Assembly (NCBI GenBank): GCA_041395725.1 | Contig: JAWKZW010000001.1 | Span: forward strand, 434,001 to 498,000 | From: Gammaproteobacteria bacterium | Lineage (GTDB): Bacteria; Pseudomonadota; Gammaproteobacteria; Pseudomonadales; Pseudohongiellaceae | Length of the DNA: 64,000 nucleotides | Direction: 5' to 3' | Shown here: in pieces, positions 16,403-25,022 of the stretch | How positions within the stretch are numbered: position 1 is the stretch's first letter | Layout: each line of letters starts with the position of its first letter | Translations under genes and position numbers: made by a program | The notes under the pieces: model-generated | What the model saw: the letters and a program-made list of their open reading frames with translations, nothing else | The model's database searches: none | What the model was told of the DNA's origin: nothing

Positions 16403-17241
16403 CGTGTACTTCCAAAACTGGTAAGTGTTTATGACCAACCGCAGGCACGTAGCCTGACAGGGTCCGCCGAGGCGGAAGGGTCAAGGGACACTACTCCCCG
16501 TTCGACCTGATAAGCCTGGTCGCAGGCAACCTGGCTGCTCTTCTGTTGAAGATGGTGCCGGGTAAACCAAGGGCTCGAAGAGCCGTCGTTGATGGTGAGC
16601 GTTTCACCTCCTGTTTAATGGGCGGAACCATCGGTCCGCAGGTTGAAAGAAACCGTCGATGTAACGGCGTGCTGAAAGTCGGCTGATTGCCAGCCGGATT
16701 TGACGTGGCGATAGCCAGGTTGAAGCGAGGACAACGTCCTGCAATTGAAGAAGCGTTGAAGATGAGCTGCAGCCGAGGCTGTGCGCCGTTGAAGCTCTGA
16801 CGACGCTGTTGTTGTTTTTGCCATTTTGGATGGCGAGGGCAACTTCCCCCATCCACGTTACCGCCGTGGCCGCGTATGAAGCTCTCTGTGATGCATGGCC
16901 GCCAGTATAGCCAGACAGAATTCGCGCTGAACGCATCAATTCGAGCGCAAGCCGTTGTCTTTCCGGGCTCCGCCGCCCTCGTCACTACTCCGCTTCGCTC
17001 AGCAGTGACGAGGGCTTCGTGCGCATCAACGCCCACGCCAGGTCTGCAACCTGTCATGACCGTCGAGGAGACAGAGTGGTTCGAGCCTTGGTTACAGTGG
17101 AACCATAGCCAAAACGAGGAGTAAGAAAAGCGTTGGCACTTCAAACGGGAAGCGCGATCAAGGAAACAGACAAGCTGATGCGGGGGAGGTGCCACTTTAT
17201 CCCAAGTGGCCAGGGCAAGGAGCCGATTCTCGTCGGCGATA
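16403..17241. other. 839-nt stretch without a convincing gene, repeat- and hairpin-rich
   Basis: No reading frame here looks like a real protein; the long minus frame across it has no recognisable composition. The word GTTGAAG or a one-base variant recurs at about 16545, 16642, 16719, 16744, 16755 and 16789. Short palindromes are frequent (GCTC-GAA-GAGC near 16574, GGCTG-ATTGC-CAGCC at 16681, GGTT-GAAAGA-AACC at 16641). A 12-bp inverted repeat lies at 16975-17015. Its place between replication and transfer blocks makes it the most likely home for a cis-acting site such as oriT or for a non-coding RNA, but I cannot show either. Confidence 0.45.
16975..17015. repeat. 12-bp perfect inverted repeat
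   Basis: GCCCTCGTCACT (16975-16986) pairs perfectly with AGTGACGAGGGC (17004-17015) around a 17-nt loop. No T-run follows on either strand, so it is not a standard intrinsic terminator. It is the largest perfect inverted repeat I saw in the non-coding stretch upstream of the second recombinase. Confidence 0.7.
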
Positions 17242-17667
17242 TCAATCTTCATTGGGTAGCATGATCGTGACGACCGGTTCGCCGGCGTCGCCGGGGCCGA
17301 CCATCAGTTTCAAGCTCAACTCCTGGGCTTCCGTGGATCGCCCGTCTTTCGGCACGCGATACAACGAGAATCGCAGCCGATCACCCGGCGTCGTCGCTGT
17401 TCGAATGGCGTAGAACGCCATGAACAGCACATCCCACAACCGGCCGGACTCATCCTGGTAAACCTGAGAGCGGTTATCCCGCTCAGTCCAGGCAACACAA
17501 TCACACCACGCAGTGTGCGTGAGTGCGACTGGCCACTTGAATCCGGCTTCTCGCGCCATAGGTGTGACATCGATCAGCACACCGTCATCGATCGCCTGTG
17601 CACGGCTGTAGCTCGCGATCACAGGACCAAAGACGTCTTCCAACGATTGAGTTTCTGAATTGTTCAT
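17242..17667 (-). CDS. DUF6573-family ICE protein
   Basis: 141 residues from the ATG at 17667, which has AGGGAGAA at proper distance. The words SLEDVFGPVIASYSRAQAI, DDGVLIDVTPMAREAGFKWP and TAWCDCVAW identify the DUF6573 family, common on ICEs and plasmids next to RadC-like and single-strand-DNA-associated genes. Function unknown. A strong hairpin (17717-17748) lies in the leader. Upstream in-frame codons run through that hairpin and are unlikely to be translated. Confidence 0.85.
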   Translation of the reverse strand: MNNSETQSLEDVFGPVIASYSRAQAIDDGVLIDVTPMAREAGFKWPVALTHTAWCDCVAWTERDNRSQVYQDESGRLWDVLFMAFYAIRTATTPGDRLRFSLYRVPKDGRSTEAQELSLKLMVGPGDAGEPVVTIMLPNED

Positions 17668-17716
17668 AAGGGTTCTCCCTGGAGAAATGAATAACAAAGT
17701 TCGGGGAGCACCTCCT

Positions 17717-17748
17717 ACCCATTGGGGAAGAGGGACTCCCCAATGGGT
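17717..17748. repeat. Intercistronic hairpin 1 (perfect 12-bp stem)
   Basis: ACCCATTGGGGA (17717-17728), 8-nt loop, TCCCCAATGGGT (17737-17748). It sits between the RadC-like stop and the DUF6573 start, about 50 nt before the latter. Two similar elements precede the next upstream genes (18310-18338 and 18854-18883), all with GGGA next to the loop on one arm and TCCC on the other. Confidence 0.75.
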
Positions 17749-17761
17749 TGAGTGAAAAGCT

Positions 17762-18277
17762 CTACAGCAATCCACGTTCTGCAAACGAAACCGACTCGCC
17801 TACGGTGACCACAAAGTGGTCCAGTACTCGGATGTCGACAGTCGCCAACGCGTCTTTCAGCCGTCGGGTGATCGCTTCGTCCGCATGACTGGGCTCGGCG
17901 ACGCCACTCGGGTGATTATGAAAAAACATCACCGCAGCTGCGTTGAGGCTCAGCGCCTGTTGCACCACCACACGGGGGTACACCGCAGCACCATCGATGG
18001 TTCCCTGAAACAACTCGGCGGCCTCTATGACGCGATGCCGGTTATCCAGGAACAAACAACCAAAGACCTCTGCTTTGCGTTCTGCCAACAACATCCGCAA
18101 ATAATCACGCGTGTGTTTGGGACTTGGCAGCTCTACACCCGGCTGGTGCAGGTCTTGCAGTACCGCAAAAGCCAGCTCCAGCAGCGATCGTTTTTCAGGA
18201 TCGTTCAACGACGCCACGCGAATGGCCGTAAAACGGTTTTTAGGATTCACTTTTGACAGTGAGGATTTGGAAGCCAT
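17762..18277 (-). CDS. RadC-like JAMM-domain protein
   Basis: 171 residues. JAMM/MPN motif intact: E88 in AAELFQGT, H120 and H122 in FFHNHPSG, D133 in PSHADEAI. The chromosomal RadC helix-hairpin-helix N-terminus is missing, as in the short RadC/YsxB proteins found on plasmids, prophages and ICEs. A metalloprotease-like or recombination-related role is presumed but unproven for the family. Lies between DUF3577 and DUF6573, each separated by a leader hairpin. Confidence 0.9.
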   Translation of the reverse strand: MASKSSLSKVNPKNRFTAIRVASLNDPEKRSLLELAFAVLQDLHQPGVELPSPKHTRDYLRMLLAERKAEVFGCLFLDNRHRVIEAAELFQGTIDGAAVYPRVVVQQALSLNAAAVMFFHNHPSGVAEPSHADEAITRRLKDALATVDIRVLDHFVVTVGESVSFAERGLL

Positions 18278-18309
18278 GGGCGGTCTCCTTGAAGAGTCGA
18301 GGAAACCCG

Positions 18310-18338
18310 CCCGGCAAGGGAGAGTGTCCCTCGCTGGG
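18310..18338. repeat. Intercistronic hairpin 2
   Basis: CCCGGCAAGGGA (18310-18321) and TCCCTCGCTGGG (18327-18338) pair over 12 positions with one mismatch and one G-T, around GAGTG. It lies between the DUF3577 stop and the RadC-like start and matches hairpins 1 and 3 in position, stem length and loop-closing GGGA/TCCC. Confidence 0.65.
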
Positions 18339-18381
18339 TTGAAAGATTGACCGCATCGGTGGATGCGGTCAGGTGTTGCCG

Positions 18382-18810
18382 TCAGGCGACAGCGTCGCGG
18401 CTCTCAGACGAGGGCGCCGGAAATGGCTGGCCTTCGACCTTGATCCAGTGGAACCGGAGTAACCGGGACTTTAGGCTGATGCCTGTCGTACCGGCTCGAT
18501 CCCCGTTCTTGAAAGTGAACGATTCGACCTGCAAATCACTGAGGTGGAAACCCACCAGTACTTTGAAGTCAGCTTCCACCGCGGGCATCAGCTGGCGTAC
18601 CAGATCCTTCGCCTCTTCACCGACCACGACACACTCGAAATGAGTGTGCTGGACGTTATCGGCGGATCCTCGTAGCGCCGCGATCGTGACACTGAGAAAG
18701 GGGAAACCATTCTCGGGCGTCACTTCACGAACCCGGTTGAGGTATCCGATGCCGTGGATATCAAGATCGAAATACTTCGATTTTTCAGGGGTAGTTTGTC
18801 TACTGGTCAT
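18382..18810 (-). CDS. STY4534-family ICE replication-associated protein (DUF3577)
   Basis: 142 residues. [31 protein letters not shown] and [19 protein letters not shown] are characteristic of DUF3577/STY4534, a beta-rich protein encoded beside ssb in many pathogenicity islands and ICEs; an OB-fold-like single-strand DNA role is suspected. No ssb gene is visible here, so it may stand in for it. AAGGAG at about 8 nt supports the start. The leader contains hairpin 3. Confidence 0.88.
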   Translation of the reverse strand: MTSRQTTPEKSKYFDLDIHGIGYLNRVREVTPENGFPFLSVTIAALRGSADNVQHTHFECVVVGEEAKDLVRQLMPAVEADFKVLVGFHLSDLQVESFTFKNGDRAGTTGISLKSRLLRFHWIKVEGQPFPAPSSESRDAVA

Positions 18811-18853
18811 AACACAATCTCCTTGAACAGAATGAAATGCCGGAGACCGCGAT

Positions 18854-18883
18854 ACCCTGGCGGGATCGTGTTCCCGGCAGGGT
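18854..18883. repeat. Intercistronic hairpin 3
   Basis: ACCCTGGCGGGA (18854-18865), 6-nt loop, TCCCGGCAGGGT (18872-18883), 12 bp with one G-G mismatch. It stands in the 188-nt gap between the ParM stop and the DUF3577 start. The flank on the ParM side reads TTTTACTC in transcript orientation, close to TTTCACTCA beside hairpin 1. Confidence 0.7.
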
Positions 18884-18998
18884 GAGTAAAATCAGGGCAA
18901 GCCCTGACGTTGGATTGACGGAAGACCCGCGATGTCGATTGCACAATCCGAAGACATCTTCTTTGCCACTGAGACCGCAGTGGCCACGTACAAAGTCG

Positions 18999-20087
18999 TT
19001 AACCCGCCTTTACCGGGCTGTCGCAAACGAATTGCAGGTACTTGAGCATTCCCCGGGCATTGGCAAAGGCCGCATGGTCGGCAATGGTTTGGTTGGGGAA
19101 CCAGTTGGCGATATCGGCGGCCAGGGCGGCACTACCGCCTCCCACAAACAGCACGCGATCGAGCTCCACGCCAAGGCCGAGTTTGCGGCGGGTTTCGGTA
19201 TAGAGCCGCTCGACCAACTCGCGCTTGGCGTCCGCCACCATCATTGAGACATCGTGATCTTTGCCATGCAGTCGCAATCGATTCGTCTCGACCGCGCGAC
19301 TGATGCTCTGCTCACCCAGCTCGCCGAGTTCGAACCGTTGCTGTATGCCATTGGCCACACTCTGTTTGACATTCAACATGCCACAATTGAGCGAGCCCGA
19401 GGATCCGTGAACAATACCCTGATCCTGAACGACGACATAATCGGTCGTGCGCCCGCCGATATCGACGATGGCAATGGGCGCGTTGACGCGATCCGCATCC
19501 AGGGTCACGCCATCGTCGGTCATGACGATGACGAAGTCGTACCAGGCAGCCAGGGCTTCCGGAATGACTTCGTGAAACGCAATACTCACCTTGCGCATTT
19601 GATGCGCTGCTTTGTGAGACACAACGGGTTCGACCGTCAGTTTCAGACTATTCGTTTTCGCCTGGATCACCTGTCGACGCTGCTCGCCATCGTTGCGGTA
19701 AAACGCAGAGACCGGCAGTCCCGTCACCACATGGACGGATCGACCCGAAAAGCCTGCCTGCTGCAATGCATGCTGAACGATCACGCGATTCAGTGCCGAG
19801 CCCGGGTATTCATCGAACTGTGTGGGTTCGCCATCCACGGCGCCGACGGAATAGACGGTGCCGCCCGTTTCGTACTCGAAAATCTTTTGTTCGCCGTCAC
19901 GAATCCAGGTGACGCCAGCCGACCCCATGCGCGCCCGTGACGGGACCGCAACGAGGCGTCCGTCCGGTAAAGCCACTTTGGTATAGGCGTAGCCATCATC
20001 CAGGCCCGCCTGCCCCACTTCCATGGCATGGGCCGACGGGGAAGGCCCATCGGTATCGGCAAATTTTTCGTCAGTCAATTCGGTCAT
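18999..20087 (-). CDS. parM: ParM/StbA-family actin-like segregation ATPase
   Basis: 362 residues. Actin-fold signatures: phosphate-1 loop LDDGYAYTK (29-37), phosphate-2 IVDIGGRTTDYVV near 215-227, adenosine motif LFVGGGSAAL near 315. The protein should form ATP-driven filaments that push element copies apart (type II partition). A 131-residue gene occupies the ParR position 24 nt upstream in transcription order. Partition by ParM in an element that also has ParB but no ParA supports a replicating circular phase. Confidence 0.9.
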   Translation of the reverse strand: MTELTDEKFADTDGPSPSAHAMEVGQAGLDDGYAYTKVALPDGRLVAVPSRARMGSAGVTWIRDGEQKIFEYETGGTVYSVGAVDGEPTQFDEYPGSALNRVIVQHALQQAGFSGRSVHVVTGLPVSAFYRNDGEQRRQVIQAKTNSLKLTVEPVVSHKAAHQMRKVSIAFHEVIPEALAAWYDFVIVMTDDGVTLDADRVNAPIAIVDIGGRTTDYVVVQDQGIVHGSSGSLNCGMLNVKQSVANGIQQRFELGELGEQSISRAVETNRLRLHGKDHDVSMMVADAKRELVERLYTETRRKLGLGVELDRVLFVGGGSAALAADIANWFPNQTIADHAAFANARGMLKYLQFVCDSPVKAG

Positions 20088-20111
20088 GTCGTGTGATTCC
20101 AGGTTTGTGTT

Positions 20112-20507
20112 TTACTCACCGATCACTCGCCTCAGGTGCGTGAAGGGTTTGGCGGTATCGGCCATCGATGTGGGACTGGTGTTATCCAGGCGATGCGTGC
20201 TGCTATGTGAGTCATAGGACGAGCTGGCAACGGTCTTACTGGTTTGCTGACTGGTCTGGTCAGACGCACGTTTGCCTGGCCGGGGGCTGTTCAGATCCGG
20301 GGGACGCCTGAGCGAGGCACCCGCTGACAATGGTGGTTCGGATTTGAGGACCTGACATTCGCTGCGAAACGCAGTCAACACCAGCTGCCGCAACCACTCG
20401 CTTTGCCGGTCTTTGGGTAACCGGTACAGACGCTGGAGCACCATCGCTTCCAGCGGAATACGCGTATCCAGCAAAACGCTGATCTGCTGCAGCGCATTGG
20501 CGGTCAT
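20112..20507 (-). CDS. Small protein in ParR position, partner candidate of ParM
   Basis: 131 residues. The N-terminal half is helical (ALQQISVLLDTRIPLEAMVLQRLYRLP, SEWLRQLVLTAFRSE), compatible with a ribbon-helix-helix or helical DNA-binding unit; the C-terminal half is low-complexity and Ser/Thr-rich (SQQTSKTVASSSYDSHSS), probably unstructured. ParR adaptors have a DNA-binding N-terminus and a flexible C-terminus that contacts ParM, matching this arrangement. Assignment rests on operon position and composition only. Six nt follow TIGR03761. Confidence 0.6.
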   Translation of the reverse strand: MTANALQQISVLLDTRIPLEAMVLQRLYRLPKDRQSEWLRQLVLTAFRSECQVLKSEPPLSAGASLRRPPDLNSPRPGKRASDQTSQQTSKTVASSSYDSHSSTHRLDNTSPTSMADTAKPFTHLRRVIGE

Positions 20508-20512
20508 GGCGA

Positions 20513-21253
20513 TTAAGCATCACCTGTGAATGCAGGGACGCTTTCCTCAGTCGGTTGAAATGCCACGGGACGCAAGGAGGGTAGCCTGTCACCGGTCAGA
20601 ATATCCAGAGGAATCTCGCCCATCCGTTCGATGGCTTTGAGCGCCGCTGGCGATCCTTGTCGGATGTCGGCACGACGAATATCCAGGCTGTGGTACCCCT
20701 GGGGCAACGCAAATACCCGGCGAACCCAGCGCCCGCTACCCGATAGCTGTTCGGTGAGATCATTGCCGATGTCGAGACCCAGGTGATGCAACGTCAAGTC
20801 GGCGCACATCAGCTGGTCGTATTCGCCCAGCAACTGGGCTGCACGAAAAGCGTAGGGATTGGCGAACTGCAGTGATACACGCTGCGGACGACTGGATTGC
20901 GCTACCGAAAATTCCAGTGCGCTGTTGGCCGGCGCCATCAATGCATCCAGGCGGTGCTGTAATTCGCGAAGCTGTGTGCGGACATCGGCGATACCCTCTT
21001 CCACTTTGAGCAGCCACCAGTCCGCGTAGGGATCGTCAAAGCGTATGGCCTGCCAGAGCGACTTCAGTCGATCGGCAAAGCCGATCAGGCCGATGATGGC
21101 GGCCTTACCCTCTCCTGCTCGCCGACCCCGGATGAGGCTCTGTGCCTGATACGTTTGAATCGTCAACCAGACTTCGCCCTGCAGGGCGCCAGGTCCGCTC
21201 TCACGGTGATTCGAATCGGCTGATTGAAGAGAGGTTTCAGCAGTTGATTGCAT
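20513..21253 (-). CDS. TIGR03761 / PFL_4669-family ICE protein
   Basis: 246 residues from the ATG at 21253, supported by AGGGGAG. Diagnostic words: GEVWLTIQTYQAQSLIRGRR, GKAAIIGLIGFADRLKSLW, YADWWLLKVEEGI and VSLQFANPYAFRAAQLLGEYDQL. Found in the replication/maintenance part of PFGI-1 class ICEs, function unknown. The 190 nt between it and the STY4528-type gene upstream hold no gene that I can support; a pair of loosely matching arms (CACTGTTTTC and GGAAACAGTG) is present there. Confidence 0.9.
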   Translation of the reverse strand: MQSTAETSLQSADSNHRESGPGALQGEVWLTIQTYQAQSLIRGRRAGEGKAAIIGLIGFADRLKSLWQAIRFDDPYADWWLLKVEEGIADVRTQLRELQHRLDALMAPANSALEFSVAQSSRPQRVSLQFANPYAFRAAQLLGEYDQLMCADLTLHHLGLDIGNDLTEQLSGSGRWVRRVFALPQGYHSLDIRRADIRQGSPAALKAIERMGEIPLDILTGDRLPSLRPVAFQPTEESVPAFTGDA

Positions 21254-21443
21254 GGATATCGCTCCCCTGGAGTTTATTTGCCAGGGTCTATGAATCCACA
21301 AACGGTCGAACCGAACCACGGTATATTCAGCCGGGCACTGTTTTCGTTTTGGCCGTCGTTTTCCGGGGAGTGCAATCGAGTGGTTCCACTGGAAACAGTG
21401 CAGCGGTCTCGCGAATGCCAGGATGGCAATCGAGGGGATGGGG

Positions 21444-22697
21444 TTACTTGTCCAGGTTCAACGAGGCCCGCAACTTGGCCAACTGTTCGCGCCCATAGGC
21501 CTGTGAGCGTTCCCGCTCTTCGGCGGTTTTGGCTTTCTGCGCTTCATCTTCCGGCGGCCGAACATGGGAGGCTCGCTCCTGTCGGGCTTCGACGACCTTG
21601 ATCCCCAAGTTGGGAACGAACTCGCCCTTCTGGGCGGCTTTGCACAGTGAGTGCAGGAACCGCAGCTCGTCATAGACGGGCTTCATGCCCTTCTGCTCAG
21701 AGGACAGGCGCCCCTGCAATTCATCCAACACCAATTGCCGATCTTCGGCGTTGATCATCGCCAGGTAGCGATCAGCCAAGAGCTTCTGGTTGTCAGACAA
21801 CCGCGGCGGGTAAATCAGTGCTTGATCCGCTGGCAGCGATCCTGGTGAACTCGATTCTGAAAATGCTTTCTTATCAACGTAGGTATTTGTTGTAGAGGTT
21901 GTTGTAGTTGTTTTTTTATAATCACTACTACAACCACTACTGTAGTGTCTTTCTGCTTCCGCCTTTGAAATTTGGTGCTGGCTCGGCGGTTCAGCCACCC
22001 GGCTGTCAGCCGGCTTTTTCAGTTGGTCGAGGCTTGCGGCGTGAAATGTAAAATAGCGACCGCCCTTGTTTTGATTTCTGCTGGATCCTGACAGATGTTG
22101 CGCCGCCTGTAAGCGGCGCTCGATGATCGATTCCTGTCGGCCCAGATCTCCCGACTGTATGTCTTTGTCCAAACTTGCGAGTACGGCCTGCGCCACTCGC
22201 TGCACGCGAGCATGGTGGTGGTCCTGAGCCTGGGTGACGAACGCCATGTAACCCTCGTCCAGGAAAAGCGCATCGGCCAGCGGCAAGGGTTCATCGTGAA
22301 GGCTGTAGACGTTGCCAGTAAAGCGGCCGCTTTTCTGCCGGACTCTCGCGCACAAGGTCAACCAACGCGTCAGCCGCAGAATCGCAATGGCCCGGGAAAT
22401 CGTCGAGGTGGACGCCACATTGGTTTTCGCAGCGATGGTGTCGTAATCGGGGAACGCCGTCCGCCCACCGGTCTCTCTGGCGTGAAGCATGATGACCATC
22501 CACACCAGTTTATCGACAGGTTCCAGAACCGGGTCCTGAATGACCAGGGCGGGCACGGCCTGGTGCCAATTACCCATGAACAACATGGCATCCGGCAGCG
22601 ATGGATCACCCTGGTCACGGACCTTGGCGACGGTCGCTTTGATCAGTGCGTCTAGCGCCAGCGTCTCCGGTCGTAGCGCATCTTCGTCATGCGCCAT
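21444..22697 (-). CDS. STY4528-family pathogenicity-island replication protein
   Basis: 417 residues from the ATG at 22697, which overlaps the DUF2857 stop by 11 nt. An N-terminal winged-helix-like region (VDKLVWMVIMLHARETGGRTAFPDYDTIAAKTNVASTSTISRAI without break in reading) resembles plasmid initiator DNA-binding domains; the C-terminal third is charged and helical. Family members are annotated as replication proteins of islands such as SPI-7, and would start limited replication of the excised circle. An AT-rich, ACTAC/GTAGT-rich segment near 21890-21950 lies inside the gene. A longer start upstream is in frame but falls inside DUF2857. Confidence 0.82.
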   Translation of the reverse strand: MAHDEDALRPETLALDALIKATVAKVRDQGDPSLPDAMLFMGNWHQAVPALVIQDPVLEPVDKLVWMVIMLHARETGGRTAFPDYDTIAAKTNVASTSTISRAIAILRLTRWLTLCARVRQKSGRFTGNVYSLHDEPLPLADALFLDEGYMAFVTQAQDHHHARVQRVAQAVLASLDKDIQSGDLGRQESIIERRLQAAQHLSGSSRNQNKGGRYFTFHAASLDQLKKPADSRVAEPPSQHQISKAEAERHYSSGCSSDYKKTTTTTSTTNTYVDKKAFSESSSPGSLPADQALIYPPRLSDNQKLLADRYLAMINAEDRQLVLDELQGRLSSEQKGMKPVYDELRFLHSLCKAAQKGEFVPNLGIKVVEARQERASHVRPPEDEAQKAKTAEERERSQAYGREQLAKLRASLNLDK

Positions 22698-23289
22698 GCT
22701 CGGCAACCCGGTCGGGCGGAGTGGCACTGAGGCCTTCGCCGTAGGCGTCCCAACGCTGCACCAACGCCCAGATCGAACGTAATCCGATGCCGGTCTGTTG
22801 CTGTAGGTCGAGATAGTCAGTAGCAGATAAGGCGTTTTGTTCTCGTGCCTCGATCCGCCCCTGCCACGCATACCAGAGTGCGTGGGTATCGGCTTCATTC
22901 AGCTCGGGGGGCCTACCCACAGACGGTGCCAACGTCAGCAGTCGGCGCCAACGCGTGTATTCCCGCGAGCTCCAACCGAACAACTGTTGCATCATCTCCA
23001 GGGGAGCATCGGCGACCAACAGTTCACGCTGCAGATCATCGGATTCCCGCTGATGACGCAAATTATCGAGCATCGGCCAGAAAACCGTTCGATCAAGCGC
23101 AATCTTCAGACAATGCACTCGGAGCGTATCGGCCCGATACAGATCGGCGAGGTTCATTTCCTTGAGGGCGTCCAACTCTTTGGGACCAAAGTTCATGGCA
23201 CGCAATGCCTGCTGATCGCCTTCTGCCAGACAGCGCATGGCGTAGAGCAGCACGGCTGTCGTGAGGTCGGCTTCCTTATTCGACGACAT
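22687..23289 (-). CDS. DUF2857-family ICE protein
   Basis: 200 residues. LTTAVLLYAMRCLAEGDQQALRAMNFGPKELDALKEMNLADLYRAD is the DUF2857 signature, a family distantly like FlhC and always located between parB and the STY4528-type gene in these islands. The C-terminal half (WSSREYTRWRRLLTLAP, LNEADTHALWYAWQG) looks like a second helical DNA-binding unit. Overlaps ParB by 14 nt and the replication gene by 11 nt, so the three are co-translated. A regulator role is plausible, not shown. Confidence 0.87.
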   Translation of the reverse strand: MSSNKEADLTTAVLLYAMRCLAEGDQQALRAMNFGPKELDALKEMNLADLYRADTLRVHCLKIALDRTVFWPMLDNLRHQRESDDLQRELLVADAPLEMMQQLFGWSSREYTRWRRLLTLAPSVGRPPELNEADTHALWYAWQGRIEAREQNALSATDYLDLQQQTGIGLRSIWALVQRWDAYGEGLSATPPDRVAEHGA

Positions 23290-24763
23290 CGCATTCAGTC
23301 TCTGCGTTTTCCCATAGCTCGATGCCGGTATCGAAGGCGAGTCGTTTGAGTGAGCGGTAGGCTTCCATCATTTGCAGCAGACTCTGCCAGTCCGGCGGAT
23401 TGAGCTGCTGCCATAACTGGCTACTGAGGTGGCCCGGATCCGGTGTCCAGACGCTACCAAAGAGAAGCTCGGCGTCATGGGATGCCAACGCCTGGTAGAG
23501 CGTCGAATCCTGATCGAGATGCGCCAGCACACAATCGACCGGTGCCGAGGTCAACTCCGAACTGGCGGCCAGCTGCCACCAGAGTGCAGACACCAGGCCC
23601 AAGGCATCGGGATCAAGCACATCACGCAATTCCTGTGGTGGTACATCGATCAGCAAAAATCCCAACCCCTGATCGGGAAGCGGTTTGAGTGCTGCACTCA
23701 ACCCGTGGGCAGCGGCCAATGCCGCAGCCTGAAGGCATAGCTGATCCCGCAGGGCACCAATATCCTTGAACTGACCGGTACGGTTAGGTGTAGCCGTTGA
23801 GTCCGCAGCAGCGGGAGCCTGTGCTGGCATGTCCTCGCCGGCTTTTTGCTCATTATCAGCGGAAGCCTCAGACTCGACTTCCTCCATTCGCCCATCGTCC
23901 TGGTCGTCGAGGGTGTTATCAGGAAAGTCGAAGGGCCGACCGGCCAGGCAGGCATCCATCTCCAGATGAATTACTTGCCGGTTTTGTTCGGATTCCACTG
24001 CAATTTCGTTAACCAGTGCATCGTGCAGCGGCTGGATATCCCACTCGGCACCATCGTGGCGACGACACAACTCGGCAAAGACACCTTCGAAGTCGGCGTC
24101 ATCACCCAATCCGCGTCGATTCCAGATGGCCTGGGCCGCGCGCTGCAGGGCACGAATTCTCTCCACCTGGGGTCGGCCCAACCCAGCGGCCAACGCTTTC
24201 GGCATCAATGGCCACAGGACGTCAACGGCATAACCCATTTTGGAAATCATGCTGTGGCTGAGACCGAAACCACGTTCTTTGAATAGCTCTTCCAACTGTC
24301 GCTGGGACAAGCTGTCGACGGCCAGCTCCTGCTCCAACAAGTTCTTCGCTTCAAATACGGCCAGAGCTTTGTCGATAAAAGGCAGGCCTCCGCGCAATTC
24401 GTTTTCGCGAAGGTGTGCAAACAACACTTTGGATTCCTGCGACCAGGTTCTGATGACACAGTCCACCCAACGGAACCGCTCCTCCCCGGTTTCCTCCCAC
24501 AGCTCTTTGAGGATTTTCAGTCGCGTGTTGCCGCCACTGTGGAGGATGTACTCCGATTCTCCGGGCTTCTTCGACAACACCAGCGGCTGATCCAACCCTT
24601 CCGCCTGAATGGACGCTTTGATCCGCGCGTACTCCGGGTTTGGCTGGCGACGCGGGTTACGGGCGTAGTGATGAATGCGGCTCACCTCCACGCGTGCCAC
24701 CTTGTCGGTGGTGGGTGTTTGCTCAACCGCAGACATCGTCGCCACCTGCACCTTGCGCGTCAT
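23276..24763 (-). CDS. parB: ParB-family protein, PFGI-1 class (TIGR03764)
   Basis: 495 residues. ParB/Srx N-terminal domain: VSRIHHYARNPRRQPNPEY, IKASIQAEGLDQPLVLS, ILHSGGNTRLKIL and LRENELRGGLPFIDKA; then a helix-turn-helix region (FKERGFGLSHSMISKMGYAVDVL). An acidic linker near 290-330 precedes a C-terminal domain of the ICE ParB class. Needed for element maintenance in relatives. No parA is present in the window, which is unusual because ICE parB normally lies behind parA and dnaB. The start region overlaps the YdaS-like gene by 41 nt. Confidence 0.92.
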   Translation of the reverse strand: MTRKVQVATMSAVEQTPTTDKVARVEVSRIHHYARNPRRQPNPEYARIKASIQAEGLDQPLVLSKKPGESEYILHSGGNTRLKILKELWEETGEERFRWVDCVIRTWSQESKVLFAHLRENELRGGLPFIDKALAVFEAKNLLEQELAVDSLSQRQLEELFKERGFGLSHSMISKMGYAVDVLWPLMPKALAAGLGRPQVERIRALQRAAQAIWNRRGLGDDADFEGVFAELCRRHDGAEWDIQPLHDALVNEIAVESEQNRQVIHLEMDACLAGRPFDFPDNTLDDQDDGRMEEVESEASADNEQKAGEDMPAQAPAAADSTATPNRTGQFKDIGALRDQLCLQAAALAAAHGLSAALKPLPDQGLGFLLIDVPPQELRDVLDPDALGLVSALWWQLAASSELTSAPVDCVLAHLDQDSTLYQALASHDAELLFGSVWTPDPGHLSSQLWQQLNPPDWQSLLQMMEAYRSLKRLAFDTGIELWENAETECDVVE

Positions 24764-25013
24764 CTGCTGGCGACACGTCGTAAAAAATTTCCGGGTGACG
24801 AACCATCGTGGCCCGGGGCACCGTTTCCAGTCGACCGTCGGACAGCCCTGCCACGATGCGGGTATAGCGCTCGATCTGGGTCGCCATCAGCGGACTGGCG
24901 TAGCGATGTTGGCCGGCAATCTGATACAGGTAAGACACCGAATCGTTGCACGCCGCAGCGACATCGGCCCGTTCCCGTTTGCTTGCAATTTTTAGAAATT
25001 CCTTTAGCTCCAT
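24723..25013 (-). CDS. YdaS-like Cro-type regulator
   Basis: 96 residues from ATG 25013 (MELKEFLKIASKRERADVAAAC), giving the standard YdaS-antitoxin/Cro HTH layout: SVSYLYQIAGQHRYASPLMATQIERYTRI. A GTG further upstream would place the start inside the operator region. It is transcribed divergently from the LexA/CI-type repressor, 95 nt away, the arrangement of cI/cro switches. It is the first gene of the replication operon, and its end overlaps parB. Probably the anti-repressor-side regulator; inference from position. Confidence 0.75.
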   Translation of the reverse strand: MELKEFLKIASKRERADVAAACNDSVSYLYQIAGQHRYASPLMATQIERYTRIVAGLSDGRLETVPRATMVRHPEIFYDVSPADDAQGAGGDDVCG

Positions 25014-25022
25014 GCTTAGAAA

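Noticed and set aside
15575..16510. Plus-strand frame of 311 codons
   Set aside because: Antisense of the second recombinase, whose active-site motifs are convincing on the minus strand.
16545..16795. CRISPR-like array suggested by recurring GTTGAAG words
   Set aside because: Spacing is irregular and the shared unit is only 7 nt; no cas gene is present in the window.
16491..17252. Open minus-strand frame of 253 codons in the non-coding stretch
   Set aside because: Composition is not protein-like (many Arg, Cys, Trp, Pro), no domain words, no ribosome site, and it overlaps inverted repeats.
21890..21950. Cluster of GTAGT/ACTAC words as replication iterons
   Set aside because: The words lie within the STY4528-type gene and encode a Thr/Tyr-rich linker; copies are short and irregular, so I cannot support an origin.
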